Notes: generated by a model from the sequence alone, not told the origin. DNA of 64,000 nt from Microbispora sp. H13382 (GCF_014161445.1 NZ_JABBXA010000019.1:121866-185865), one strand, 5' to 3'. Positions 1 to 8,884 are shown, counted from the first letter of the stretch. Made by a program: numbers and translations.

Positions 1-2
1 GT

Positions 3-2087
3 GTGTACCTGACCAATGCGCTGACAGGGTGGGTGGAACAAGACGATCGCCCACCTCTACCGTTCCCTGAATTCGAGGCGGAACGTGATGCGGCGGCAGA
101 CGTAAAAAGAGACCACCCGATCCTCGTGATCCTAGGTAACCCTCCATATAACGGCTTCGCGGGAGTCAGCGGACGCGAGGAAGGCGGACTAGTAGAGCCG
201 TACAAGAAAGGCCTGACCGAGAATTGGGATATCACTAAGAACAAGTTGGACGACCTGTATGTTCGATTCTTTCGAGTCGCCGAACGCCGCATTGCCGAAC
301 AGACTGGCAAAGGGATAGTCTGCTACATATCTAACTCGTCCTGGCTGACTGATCCCTCAGCAGTAGTTATGCGGCAGCGGCTTACCACCCAGTTCGACCG
401 CCTCTACGTCGATAACCTCAACGGCGATGGAACTGTCACGGGTAAGAAAACTCCAGAGGGATTGCCCGACCCCAGTATATTTTCTACCCAACTCAATCCT
501 GCCGGGATCAAAGTTGGTACCGCCGTTAGCCTGTTTGTCCGCCAGGACCCACATGACGAGAAGAAATTTCAGGGATTCTACCGCGACTTCTGGGGCGCTA
601 ATAAGCGAGCTTCCCTGCAAGCATCACTGAGCGAAGTAGCCGACGCGCCGAGTTATAACCCGCTGACACCGGTAGAGGACAACTGGTATCGCCTACGCCC
701 CTGGGAGCCACGACAAGGATACGAAACATGGCCGGCTGTTCCTGACCTCGCCGCCGAGGAGGCTCTTCTCGGCCTCAACGAGAACCGCGGAGAAGCACTG
801 ATTTCCTCGGACCGGGAACAGTTGCTGGATCGCATAAAGCACTACCTGGATCCGGAAGTCGACTTCAGAGATCTTGATGACCGCGTCAAAGATCTACTAC
901 AGAACTGGTCCGGGTTCCAACCGGAAAAAGTTCGCCTAAAGCTTTTTAAAGAGAGCCCCTATGATCCCCAGAGAGTAGTGCGCTTCTGTGTCAAGCCCTT
1001 CGATTACCGATGGGCCTATGTGGACACTACGACCGGCCTCTGGAATCGATCTAGGGAGGAGCTGGTCCAGGCTGCTGCTCTAGGGAGCGACTTTCTCCTG
1101 CTTCGCCGCCGCGCGCCGAGAGCGCTGGACGGGGCAGCGTTCCTGCTCTCCCGATGCCTTATAGATCAACACGTGATGCATAAGGACACATATGCGATCC
1201 CCTTCTGGCTGAAGGCTGACAGCAGAAAAGAGCCCGAACCCGAGCCGAGTGGTACAGCTCCTATGTTCGAGTTGGAAGACATAGGGAGTAAAAACACCTG
1301 GCGACCAAATCTATCTTCTCGCGCCCTAGGCTATCTAGCTGGCGTGGGCGTAACTGACGCTCAGACTTCACAGCAGAACGCTCAACTGATATGGCAGCAT
1401 GTTCTGTCCATCGGCTTTTCACCGCTCTATCTGGACGAGAACGGCGATGCTATACGTAACGACTGGCCGCGTGTGCCTCTGCCATCCACAGCCGATGCCT
1501 TGATGGCATCAGCTAAACTCGGGCAACGCATCGCCGAGCTACTAGATCTCGACAGGGCGATCAGCTCTGGCGAAGACTTTTCAACCCGCCGATACACGAT
1601 CGGGCAGATAACCCGCACTGACGGCAAACCCGCCTCACCTCAAGAGGGTGATTTGGACGTCACGGGCTGGGCCGTGATCCAATACCGCACGCAAAGAAGC
1701 GGAGCAATATCACGTCTCGTATTTGCAAGAATCGGCCGCATCGAGATACGCACGCGAGACGCTCTCGAACGCCAAGGGTTCACAGACGAAGAGATCGACC
1801 TCTTGGGTGCAGAGGTCGTAGACGTTCACCTGAACGACAACGTATATTGGCGCGGCATTCCGCAAGCCGTATGGGATTACAAGATTGGCGGCTTCCCGGT
1901 ACTCCGTAAATGGCTGTCGTACAGGGATAAGACCACGCTTGGGCGGGGACTAAGTACAGCGGAAGCCCGACAGTTCACCGACATTTGTATACGTCTCACA
2001 AAGCTAGTACTGCTCGGTCCCGCTCTCGATGCAAACTACATGAACACTACAAGCCAAAATACAACTCTGGACGCTGGTTCGGACTAG
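3..2087 (+). CDS. Type ISP restriction-modification enzyme, C-terminal part (partial)
   Basis: The frame is open at the left edge, so the true start lies upstream. The visible 694 residues begin just before a catalytic motif IV of N6-adenine methyltransferases, NPPYN at residues 46-50, preceded by a hydrophobic strand (LVILG). After it comes a long region without other obvious catalytic motifs, as expected for the methylase remainder plus the target-recognition domain of single-chain type ISP enzymes such as LlaBIII. Those are about 1500-1600 residues with nuclease and helicase at the N-terminus, so more than half should lie outside the window. The family modifies host DNA and cuts unmodified foreign DNA. 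Base composition is visibly more A+T-rich than most of the window, which suggests transfer. The methyltransferase assignment is firm; the ISP subtype is inferred from the layout. Confidence 0.8.
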   Translation: MYLTNALTGWVEQDDRPPLPFPEFEAERDAAADVKRDHPILVILGNPPYNGFAGVSGREEGGLVEPYKKGLTENWDITKNKLDDLYVRFFRVAERRIAEQTGKGIVCYISNSSWLTDPSAVVMRQRLTTQFDRLYVDNLNGDGTVTGKKTPEGLPDPSIFSTQLNPAGIKVGTAVSLFVRQDPHDEKKFQGFYRDFWGANKRASLQASLSEVADAPSYNPLTPVEDNWYRLRPWEPRQGYETWPAVPDLAAEEALLGLNENRGEALISSDREQLLDRIKHYLDPEVDFRDLDDRVKDLLQNWSGFQPEKVRLKLFKESPYDPQRVVRFCVKPFDYRWAYVDTTTGLWNRSREELVQAAALGSDFLLLRRRAPRALDGAAFLLSRCLIDQHVMHKDTYAIPFWLKADSRKEPEPEPSGTAPMFELEDIGSKNTWRPNLSSRALGYLAGVGVTDAQTSQQNAQLIWQHVLSIGFSPLYLDENGDAIRNDWPRVPLPSTADALMASAKLGQRIAELLDLDRAISSGEDFSTRRYTIGQITRTDGKPASPQEGDLDVTGWAVIQYRTQRSGAISRLVFARIGRIEIRTRDALERQGFTDEEIDLLGAEVVDVHLNDNVYWRGIPQAVWDYKIGGFPVLRKWLSYRDKTTLGRGLSTAEARQFTDICIRLTKLVLLGPALDANYMNTTSQNTTLDAGSD

Positions 2088-2220
2088 AAAGCAGAGCCGT
2101 CCAAGGCACGCCAAACGGAGGCACGCACACGCCAGAGCGCACCTCCGCTAGGACAACCAGCTCGTCCGAGGACGGGATCACGAACGAAGGCGTTGACGAA
2201 TTACGCTTATGAAAATCAAG

Positions 2221-2243
2221 GCGGCGGCGCGCCGCGCCGCCGC
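2221..2243. terminator. GC-rich hairpin, possible terminator
   Basis: A perfect 10-bp inverted repeat (GCGGCGGCGC, then GCGCCGCCGC) has a 3-base loop. It lies about 130 bases downstream of the restriction-modification stop codon. No T-tract follows, so it is only a candidate terminator. Confidence 0.35.
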
Positions 2244-2477
2244 ACAGCGGCCCGTCGCCCGCCCGCCGTCCGGGCGTGCGGCCTGGGGGCCGGTCCCGGA
2301 CGGCGGCAGCTCGGGCCGCCCGCCGCACACCGCCGCGTCGTACCCAAGCAACCGCGCCGCATCCAGCGTCAGGCCGCCGCCCAGAATCCTTCCAGTATCG
2401 ACGTGAGCGCGGGGTTGCTGTAGATCCACCTGCCCCCGCTGATCGATTGTGCGCGGCCCTCGGAACCCGTCAAGTCC

Positions 2478-2520
2478 GCGAATTAAGATCTTTTCATAGA
2501 GCGAAAACATCTTAATTCGC
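2478..2520. repeat. 18-bp A+T-rich inverted repeat
   Basis: The left arm 2478-2495 and right arm 2503-2520 pair over 18 bases with a single mismatch around a 7-base loop. The outer 12 bases (GCGAATTAAGAT) are perfect. The motif is strikingly AT-rich for this replicon. It sits between two convergent genes, so it could be a bidirectional terminator, a protein-binding site or the scar of an element end. Confidence 0.7.
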
Positions 2521-2698
2521 TCCCTTGACTGAACCCGAGGGACAGTCGCGCGAAGGATCAGCTAGCGGGGGCAGGGGGAAATGGGAAGGGGAGCAAGCTA
2601 GTGCAGGGGACGTCTGACTTCGTCACATGCCGGAAGTTCACGCTGACCGCCTGCTTTGATGCCCCGCGGAAGGGTCCAAGGCCGCCCCTGGCGCCTAG

Positions 2699-3595
2699 TC
2701 AGCGAGTGTGACACCCCAGAGTGCCGATGTAGTAGAGGCCATCGCTGTGGTCACGACCCTCGTCATCGAGAAAGCCAACGCTGTAGGCGTTATCGCTGAC
2801 GTAGACGTGCACCTTGTTGGTGTCTGTCTCGAACAAAATATCGCCACAAGAGTTCTGGGTGATGGTGTTGTAGCCGTCGTAGTAGTGCAGGTACTCCGCC
2901 GGCGCTTCGCCAATCACCACCAGCCCTGGATCCATCTGCTCTAGCCACGCGCATGGCACTTTGCCCGACGTGCGACCGTGATGCGGGGCGAACAGGACAT
3001 CTACCTTGGGGACGACTACCTTTGTCTCGATCTTCTCCATGAAGTCCGTTTCAAGATCGCCCATCCACAGCATCAGCGGGCCGTCCTCGACGGCGTACTG
3101 CAGGACGCAGGAGATGTTGTTGGGTGACATGCCAGAGGCGGCGTCAGCCAAGGCGCTCTTGAAGTCGGGGTCGGAAGTTACTGGCCACAGCACGTTGATT
3201 CCGGCCGAGCCGCGCTCCTCGCTGCTCTGATTCATCCAGCGGCGCGTGCAGCCCTTGTAGATATAGAAGGCCTTTTTGGGGTCGTCGCGCAGCGAGCAGT
3301 AGCGATCGAAGTCCGCCGTTGGGTCTTCCTTGGTCGCAGCATTCTTGACGCAGTAGAAGTTCCTGATCCCGAGGTGGTCGTCCAAGTCGACGAGGCCTCC
3401 GATGTGGTCCTGATCAGGATGCGTCGAGATAAAACGAACAATCCCCTTATTGCTTGACTGCGTAGAGATCTCGGCCAGGATGCTGCCGACCCGCTCTGGT
3501 GGCAGCATGCAGTCGATAATAGTGAAGTTGTCGCTGCCGTGGCGAATGTAGTACATATCGCCATTGCCGATAGCGAAAGATTTGACGCTGGGCAT
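2699..3595 (-). CDS. ComEC-like metallo-beta-lactamase-fold hydrolase (MBL-1)
   Basis: This 298-aa protein carries the metal-binding signature THPDQDHIGG at residues 58-67. It also has a GD motif (MGDLET) near 178 and APHHGRTS near 200, the pattern of the ComEC/Rec2-like branch of metallo-beta-lactamase-fold hydrolases. It has no membrane segments, so it is a soluble enzyme, not the competence channel. The substrate cannot be read from sequence. It is the last of three minus-strand genes, with a 143-base gap after the membrane protein, and lies near a restriction-modification gene in A+T-rich DNA. Free-standing MBL proteins of this kind occur in some defence systems (for example the MBL component of Avs1), so a defence role is possible but inferred. 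GGAGG and AGGAG sequences precede the ATG. Confidence 0.85.
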   Translation of the reverse strand: MPSVKSFAIGNGDMYYIRHGSDNFTIIDCMLPPERVGSILAEISTQSSNKGIVRFISTHPDQDHIGGLVDLDDHLGIRNFYCVKNAATKEDPTADFDRYCSLRDDPKKAFYIYKGCTRRWMNQSSEERGSAGINVLWPVTSDPDFKSALADAASGMSPNNISCVLQYAVEDGPLMLWMGDLETDFMEKIETKVVVPKVDVLFAPHHGRTSGKVPCAWLEQMDPGLVVIGEAPAEYLHYYDGYNTITQNSCGDILFETDTNKVHVYVSDNAYSVGFLDDEGRDHSDGLYYIGTLGCHTR

Positions 3596-3738
3596 CTCCT
3601 ATGTATCCTCCTACGCTGGTTTTAGATGGTGTTCCGGTCTGGCCGGCCCTGCCGCTTGCCGATTCGGGACAGCGAATCTATGGCCCCCTGCCGGGTGCGC
3701 AGCATTACCCGTCTAAACGCACCAGGGAAATTTGGTAG

Positions 3739-4479
3739 TCACTGGTCTGCAGTCTCATCCTTAGATGCGAGTATTTCTGGATCCTCAAGTGTATCGAACA
3801 GCCGCTCTGCATAAGCTTCGCCCGCTTGATAAACCCATGAAGCCTTCACGACTGAAGCCCATGCAAGCAAGAACACGGTATGGATAGCAGCGGCAATAAG
3901 GACCTGTGAGGCCGTAGCGCGGCCAGTGCGCCATATAACGAAATCTATCACCAAGCAGAGGATGGTTATCGTAATTCCGATGGGACGCAAGGCAAGTAGA
4001 TTGCGGCGGAAGCCGTAGTTCATGTTTTCTTCGTGTACGCGCTTGTAAGATCCATCTTTGTCGCGCACGCGTGCGATCAGTACCCGTACAGCTGTCACGT
4101 ACAAGTCGTCTGCACCCTTGGGGTCCCGCTCCTCCCGTGCCGGCGAGGGGAAGCTTATCCCGGTGAGGCCATGTAGCGCGCGTTTTCTTCTGAGCGCCAA
4201 TGGCGGATTGGGATTATTGCGGTGTCTTAAGAGCCTGGTAGTAGGGAGTCCATCCCATTCTCTAATGAGTCGGCTTTCAAGGCTCTTTCCGGCGCTGCGT
4301 ACATAGTTGGCGGTGAAAAAGAGGCCGCCAAAGGTCACGAGTACGGGCATGAGCCGTCCTGTCAGCGACTGATTCCATACGGTGATGAGAACAGTGGCCA
4401 GGGGAGAAGCAGTAATTAGAGCAGGATATATTCGCGCATGACGCGAGTAACTGTCGAATTGCTCGAAGATCTTAGTCAT
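3739..4479 (-). CDS. Four-helix membrane protein of unknown family
   Basis: The chosen ATG at 4479 gives 246 aa. It overlaps the stop of the upstream MBL gene by 8 bases (4472-4479), so the two are translationally coupled. Two hydrophobic helix pairs are visible, at roughly residues 20-60 and 160-215. They are separated by a basic, probably cytosolic domain of about 100 residues. A helix-pair, soluble-domain, helix-pair layout resembles membrane effectors of conflict systems (S-4TM and SLATT types), but I see no motif that assigns it to either. The coupling says it works stoichiometrically with MBL-2. A longer in-frame start at 4542 would run into the upstream coding sequence and is not supported. 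Confidence 0.75.
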   Translation of the reverse strand: MTKIFEQFDSYSRHARIYPALITASPLATVLITVWNQSLTGRLMPVLVTFGGLFFTANYVRSAGKSLESRLIREWDGLPTTRLLRHRNNPNPPLALRRKRALHGLTGISFPSPAREERDPKGADDLYVTAVRVLIARVRDKDGSYKRVHEENMNYGFRRNLLALRPIGITITILCLVIDFVIWRTGRATASQVLIAAAIHTVFLLAWASVVKASWVYQAGEAYAERLFDTLEDPEILASKDETADQ

Positions 4480-5515
4480 CTTCGTTTTCCGATAGCGGCG
4501 GTATGGGTTGTAGCGTTGTCCATCCCCAACGGTAGGGAGCACCTTCGCCTGTTTGTATGCTGCGGCCCTCCGTTGCGCATACCTCGCAGCCGCGTCGACT
4601 TAGGGCATTAACGATCTTAGGGGATGGATGCTTCTTTGATGCCTTGGCGGAGCTAATAAAGGCGGTTACGGTTCGGTATTGCGTATTCGGCATACCTAGT
4701 ATCTGATTAAGGATTGTTGGGCCAAGGTTGCGTTTGCTTCCGTGGTGAGGTGCTTGAAGGAAGTTGAGAGGATAGCTCCTGAATGAGCCATATAGGGATT
4801 CATAGTAGTCTGCTGCCTGCTGAAGGGCTGGAATCCCCGCATCACCCGTAAAAAGAAGTCGATGGCCATCGACTTGAAGCAGCGTGATGGCGGAGCTGTT
4901 GTTGCGTGGAGATGTCTCACCCTCGTCAGTGAGTGTTTCTTCTGGAAATCCCGAAAGTACGTATTCCAGAAGATCCTTAGTGTAAGCGACTAGCGAACGA
5001 GTCGATAGCACCCGCCCAAGTCCCATCTTCTCCTCGAACAGATGTTGCTCCAGGAGTTCTTGATAATATTCGACGGTAGGTCCCAGGATGGTTAATTGCC
5101 CACCGAACCGAGTTTCGCCTCTAAATGGCTCGCTTAACTTAGTGCCGCGCTGTCGTGCCACTTTGATGAGGTTATCTAGCGCTTCGAGATTGCTGAAGTC
5201 GGATACGTCTCTGGAATGGAGTCTTGGTTGATGCACCATCAACTCGGTAACTTGCATCCGTTCCAGCACGGTCGGCAGACCGTTCAAATGGTCGGCGTCA
5301 GGGTGCGTTGATATTACGAGATCGACGTTGTTCGTTTGATAAAAGTGGTTGATGTGATTGACCAGGTTCTCTCCGATTGCCTGGTACCCTGCATCAATTA
5401 CAATCACTGCCTGTTGCTGGGTTTGCTGAACTGTGAACCGTATAGCTATTGCGTCCCCGCTCTTTGAACTGCTCCCGTTCTCACTTTCAACAGGTAGGAA
5501 GTCGATCTCGTACAC
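4472..5515 (-). CDS. ComEC-like metallo-beta-lactamase-fold hydrolase (MBL-2)
   Basis: This 347-aa soluble protein has the MBL-fold zinc signature THPDADHLNGL at residues 70-80, a TGDAG motif near 219 and APHHGSKR near 252. The C-terminal part ends in a segment rich in Cys, Gly and Trp. It is a paralogue or distant relative of MBL-1 about 900 bases downstream, but clearly longer. It is the first gene of a minus-strand set and overlaps the membrane-protein gene by 8 bases. The upstream 100 bases are AT-rich and would hold the promoter. The enzymatic class (metal-dependent hydrolase) is well supported. The substrate, possibly a nucleotide or nucleic acid as for ComEC relatives, is not known. 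Confidence 0.85.
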   Translation of the reverse strand: MYEIDFLPVESENGSSSKSGDAIAIRFTVQQTQQQAVIVIDAGYQAIGENLVNHINHFYQTNNVDLVISTHPDADHLNGLPTVLERMQVTELMVHQPRLHSRDVSDFSNLEALDNLIKVARQRGTKLSEPFRGETRFGGQLTILGPTVEYYQELLEQHLFEEKMGLGRVLSTRSLVAYTKDLLEYVLSGFPEETLTDEGETSPRNNSSAITLLQVDGHRLLFTGDAGIPALQQAADYYESLYGSFRSYPLNFLQAPHHGSKRNLGPTILNQILGMPNTQYRTVTAFISSAKASKKHPSPKIVNALSRRGCEVCATEGRSIQTGEGAPYRWGWTTLQPIPPLSENEDD

Positions 5516-6020
5516 TTGACGCGCCCCAGCTTTGACGATCTTTGATGCGGTGTCCTTTACGTTACCTTAAGATCGCGTCTGTACTACCTTGACGAGACTT
5601 GTGACGAGATTGGACACACCTCCATCAAGTACGGTGAGCGGGATTCCCCGGGAGTGGTGTTGAGGGCAGTCTCATCCTGGATATTTTTGGGACGTGCTGA
5701 TATGTGGCAATATGGAGGACCGAAAGACCGGGCACGGTGGAGGCCTGCGGCGGGGTTCGGCTCCGGGATGGGGATGATGGAGCATGCGTAGCCGTAACGC
5801 GGTGAAACCCGAGCGCGTCGACGTCCCATGCCGTTCCAGAAGGACCGCCGAGCGGTTTTGGTCCAGGTGGAACGGATCGCGACGGCCGAGGGTCGAACTG
5901 CTCATGCGGTTTTGAGCCATAGATCAAGATCCGGAATATCCCCGGAATGACCCTGCTCCCTTCGAAAGCGCACGTGAGATCACTCACAGGTCAGCGCATC
6001 GACGGGTCTCCAAGGAGCGA
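5516..6020. other. Intergenic region without a supported gene
   Basis: The first 70 bases are the likely promoter region of MBL-2. The remainder holds only overlapping frames of low-complexity, Arg/Pro-rich composition with no recognisable domain on either strand. Composition becomes more GC-rich towards 6020, where the tRNA-derived repeat begins. It may be decayed coding DNA of an integrated element. Confidence 0.5.
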
Positions 6021-6073
6021 TCCACTTCTAATCCGACGGTCGGGGGTTCGAATCCCTCAGGGCGCGCTCCTCT
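6021..6073 (+). repeat. tRNA 3'-end copy A (attachment-site candidate)
   Basis: This 53-base segment matches 8770-8822 with one difference (A versus C at the tenth base). It contains the 3' half of a tRNA: an anticodon loop reading CTTCTAA (anticodon TCT, arginine), a variable loop, a T-arm with GGTTCGAATCC and an acceptor strand ending GGGCGC. The sequence upstream does not supply a matching 5' half, so it is not a functional tRNA gene. Integrative elements that target tRNA 3' ends leave exactly this kind of duplication. About 290 bases of uninformative DNA separate it from the next gene. Confidence 0.8.
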
Positions 6074-6364
6074 CCCCCGCCTCTTTGGCCTCTGACCTGG
6101 GCTTCCGCTTGATCGTGCCGTGATCGCGCGTGCAGCCCTACGCCGCCGAGAGCCGCCGCTTGTCGCCAGTCACGGGATATACGCGCGATGATGTTGGTCG
6201 CGTTTCCCCAGGTCGCATGGTGTTTTCGGGGGCCTCTGCGGGATGAGACCCGCCCCGAGAACGCCGAAGGGTCCCGGAGGAGCGATCCGAGACCCTGAGG
6301 CGCACCCGATGCGGCGAGGTTCGTGACCTGTGATCTTTGGTCGGGATGATCGTTCACGTGCAGG

Positions 6365-6970
6365 TCACCGGTTGGCGGGATCAAAGCGAAGACCTCCGTC
6401 AGTCGGTATGAGGTACCCCATCCAGCGCTCTTCGGGTGCCGTGCCACCGAGCTGGCCTGAATCAACGCTGCCTGAGGTCTCGAAGCCGATCAAGCCGAGT
6501 TGAAACTGGACCTCGTCGAAGACGCTCGTGCCGATGGCGGCCAGCCAGTCGTCCAGGCCGCGCCGCCAACTCAACGAGGCCTCTCCGCTGTCCTCATCGA
6601 AGGGGAACCCGCCAATCCGCTCGTCAACACGCTCTAAAGCGCCCAAGGGCAGGTAGAAGTCGAGCCAGTCTGGCCCGTCTTCCTCACGGATGGCCACGCA
6701 TCCGCACACGACTCGGCGACCGGTCGGCAGCGTGACCGTGCCCCGTAGGTGAAGAAATTCCGCTAGTGATGAAACGGTACAGGGGACCTCATCTTGCTCC
6801 TTGGGCTCACGATCACGACGGCCGAAGCAACCGTCGATGGCGGCAGCTCGCCAGAGGGCCGATAGCGCCAGTTGGAGGCGCTCATCGCTGGTATCACCAA
6901 TCTCGATCGCCAGTTCGTAGTAGCCGCCAGACCAGTTCTCACTGTCGGTAAATGCCGTTGGGTCGTGCAT
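6365..6970 (-). CDS. Hypothetical protein in integrated element
   Basis: The ATG at 6970, preceded by GGGAG, gives 201 aa. A longer frame to 7129 would run into the integrase remnant. The protein is acidic, with no signal peptide or membrane helix. Two Asp/Glu-rich stretches and a conserved-looking middle (LYLPLGALERV-like) suggest a compact alpha/beta fold. I do not recognise the family. It lies between tRNA copy A and the integrase remnant, so it is cargo of the integrated element. Small acidic proteins in such places are often immunity proteins, antirestriction proteins or other accessory factors, but nothing here decides among these. Confidence 0.6.
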   Translation of the reverse strand: MHDPTAFTDSENWSGGYYELAIEIGDTSDERLQLALSALWRAAAIDGCFGRRDREPKEQDEVPCTVSSLAEFLHLRGTVTLPTGRRVVCGCVAIREEDGPDWLDFYLPLGALERVDERIGGFPFDEDSGEASLSWRRGLDDWLAAIGTSVFDEVQFQLGLIGFETSGSVDSGQLGGTAPEERWMGYLIPTDGGLRFDPANR

Positions 6971-7071
6971 ATCAGCTCCCCAGTGAAGCGGTTGCTGTGA
7001 CGCAACGACTTTGCCGTAAAAGATCACCGACTGACACCCCATTTCCGGGGAGCCAGACGAGAAGCAGATCG

Positions 7072-7745
7072 TCAGCTGAGGGCATCTTCTATCCGCCGAT
7101 TGGCGATCTCGCGTTGCCCGTCGATGCACTTCGCGTAGACGCGCAACATGACGTCAATGCCGTGACCGGCCCGCTCGGCGGCTTCCGGAGCGTGCACACC
7201 CACGTTCAACCAGAGGGACACAGCCGCGTGGCGCAGGTCGGACGGCCGGGCCGCGAGGGGTGAGGCGACCTGCTCGGGAGTGAAGGCGTAGCTCCGGGCG
7301 TGCTCCCAGATCTTCGCGTACGCCGAGCCCGAGATCACGCCGTCCGTCCTCGTCCGGAACAGCCGGCCATCCTCCGCCGTCCCGTAGGTTTCCAGCTGCG
7401 TGCGCAGGATCTTCACCAGTTCCGGCGGGATGGGGACGTCTCGCTTTGTCGTGTCGTCCCCAATGCTTGAGGCCCCGTTCGTCGGGCCCTTCCCGAGTCA
7501 GTGAACCGCTTGTTGCTCTGGGGACGAGTCTTCTCCAGCGCGTCAGCAGGCCCCATCCGGATTCGGGAAGGTGGCAGTCCTTCTCACGCAGCCCGGCCGC
7601 CTCGGAAGGTCGCAGGCCGCCGAAGTACACGCAGGCGAACATCGCCACGAGCATCGGCCCGCGCTTACGGCCGCGGTGGGTGAGCGCGACGAGGAGTTCC
7701 CGCGCCTGGACCGGGTTGACGACGACGCGCCGGTCTATCTCTCAC
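7072..7745 (-). pseudogene. Tyrosine-type site-specific integrase, degraded
   Basis: The C-terminal catalytic half of a phage/ICE integrase is readable, but across changing frames. The frame ending at 7072 contains DLRHAAVSLWLNVG and RAGHG..YAKC, matching the family's HxLR box and active-site tyrosine region. Upstream, PIPPELVKILRTQLETYG is in this frame, DERGLKHWG is in a second, LEKTRPQSNKRFTDSG is in a third, and FACVYFGGLRPSEAAGLR is back in the second. At least three frameshifts are needed, and the N-terminal DNA-binding part is not recognisable beyond about 7745-7830. The gene is therefore dead and the flanking element can no longer excise by itself. Confidence 0.85.
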
Positions 7746-8016
7746 CCCGCCCACCATCGACCCGGGACAAGCCGAGCAGACCAAGGCCGCCGGGTCGACG
7801 GCACACAGGGTGATCAGTCAGGCGGACTGTGCGCGCCGCGCAGGGCCGGTACTCCCATCACTGCAGTGGCTGAGTTAGGGGCCTGATCATGACCCGGGCG
7901 GTCCTGGCTGCGCGATCGCGCGATGTAAGACGACGGTCCTCTCCTTCAATCTTCACCGCCGCCTGTTGCGAGAACAAGACTGTTTCTGGCTGATCAGACT
8001 TGTGAGACTGCCGGGC

Positions 8017-8709
8017 ATGAGTTTCCTCGGCCAGCACGCGCCTGCTGATCTCGCTCGTCGACTCGCGCATGTCCGCTGGATTGCCGGCGGTACCGGCGCT
8101 GGCAAGAGCACCCTCACTCAGTCCTTGGCGGAACGGCACGACCTGCTCGTGTATGACGGCGACCGCGCCGAACAGGGCTACATCAACCGGTGCACCCCGC
8201 AGCAACAGCCCTACCTGTTCGCGTTGCTGCGAACGCCCCTGGAGCAAAGATGGACGGGACGCACCGCGGATGAGATCTTCCAGGCCATGCCCAGCCTGCA
8301 CGGCGAGACATTCGGATTCGTCATCGAAGACCTGCTTACCCTGCCCGCCGACCGTCCCGTACTCGTTGACGACTTCCGTACCCTGCCCCGAGACGTCGCG
8401 CCACTACTGACGCGCCGTGAGCAAGCCGCCTTTCTGCTGCCAACACCCGAATTCCGCCGCAATGCATTGGGTACCCGATTCGCCGACCCAGCCAGAGCAC
8501 GAGCCAACTGGGGAAGCAGTGACCATGCTGACGCGTTGGCCAAGCGACTGGCCCGCGACGAACTCTGGGATGAAGAAGTACGACACCAAGCCCTCGAACT
8601 CGACTTGCCTGTCCTGCAGGTCGACGGCTCTCGAAACGTTGCCGAACTTGCCGACGAACTGGCCGCAATGTTTCACCTGCGGGATATGCGCCGGATGGCT
8701 CCTACCTAG
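8017..8709 (+). CDS. P-loop kinase-like ATPase
   Basis: This 230-aa soluble protein has a Walker A motif GGTGAGKST at residues 24-32, following a short beta strand. Later come an acidic VLVDDF strand that fits Walker B and Arg-rich lid-like segments. Size and layout match small kinases or zeta-toxin-like nucleotide kinases of the P-loop class. No antitoxin gene is adjacent, so a toxin-antitoxin reading is not supported. The ATG at 8017 was chosen because residues before it look non-native; an earlier start at 7966 is possible. It lies between the two tRNA-derived repeats and is probably element cargo. Its substrate is unknown. Confidence 0.65.
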   Translation: MSFLGQHAPADLARRLAHVRWIAGGTGAGKSTLTQSLAERHDLLVYDGDRAEQGYINRCTPQQQPYLFALLRTPLEQRWTGRTADEIFQAMPSLHGETFGFVIEDLLTLPADRPVLVDDFRTLPRDVAPLLTRREQAAFLLPTPEFRRNALGTRFADPARARANWGSSDHADALAKRLARDELWDEEVRHQALELDLPVLQVDGSRNVAELADELAAMFHLRDMRRMAPT

Positions 8710-8769
8710 ATTCACGACCGAGAGCACAACCTTGCAGGTCAACGACTATGGAGGCAGGTAAAGATCTGC

Positions 8770-8822
8770 TCCACTTCTCATCCGACGGTCGGGGGTTCGA
8801 ATCCCTCAGGGCGCGCTCCTCT
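8770..8822 (+). repeat. tRNA 3'-end copy B (attachment-site candidate)
   Basis: This is the second copy of the 53-base tRNA-derived sequence (52 of 53 bases identical to 6021-6073), in the same orientation. The sequence before it does not complete a tRNA, so this is also a partial copy. Together the two repeats delimit a segment of about 2.8 kb containing the integrase remnant and two cargo genes. Confidence 0.8.
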
Positions 8823-8825
8823 TCC

Positions 8826-8884
8826 CCTGCGTTCAGCCACAATGAGACGGCCGCGTGGCGCAGGTCGTGGTCGGCGGCCGTGAC
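8826..8884 (-). pseudogene. Second integrase scrap abutting the tRNA repeat
   Basis: On the minus strand this short stretch encodes DHDLRHAAVSLWLNAG, the same catalytic box as the integrase remnant at 7072-7745 but with different bases. It is cut off within a few bases of tRNA copy B. It is the trace of a separate, older integration or of a deletion that joined integrase DNA to the attachment site. Confidence 0.7.

Larger units (their letters stand above)
2088..2698. other. Intergenic region with two inverted repeats
   Basis: No convincing gene is seen in these 611 bases between the restriction-modification gene and the convergent metallo-hydrolase gene. The short overlapping frames are GC-rich shadows. 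It contains a GC-only hairpin (2221-2243) and an A+T-rich 18-bp inverted repeat (2478-2520), listed separately. Composition jumps from very GC-rich (2210-2400) to AT-rich (2480-2520), as at a junction between DNA segments of different origin. Confidence 0.6.

Noticed and set aside
6021..6073. Functional tRNA-Arg gene
   Set aside because: Only the 3' half is present at both copies; no 5' acceptor or D-arm.
8017..8709. Zeta toxin of a toxin-antitoxin pair
   Set aside because: No epsilon-like antitoxin gene is adjacent and zeta-specific motifs are not clear.
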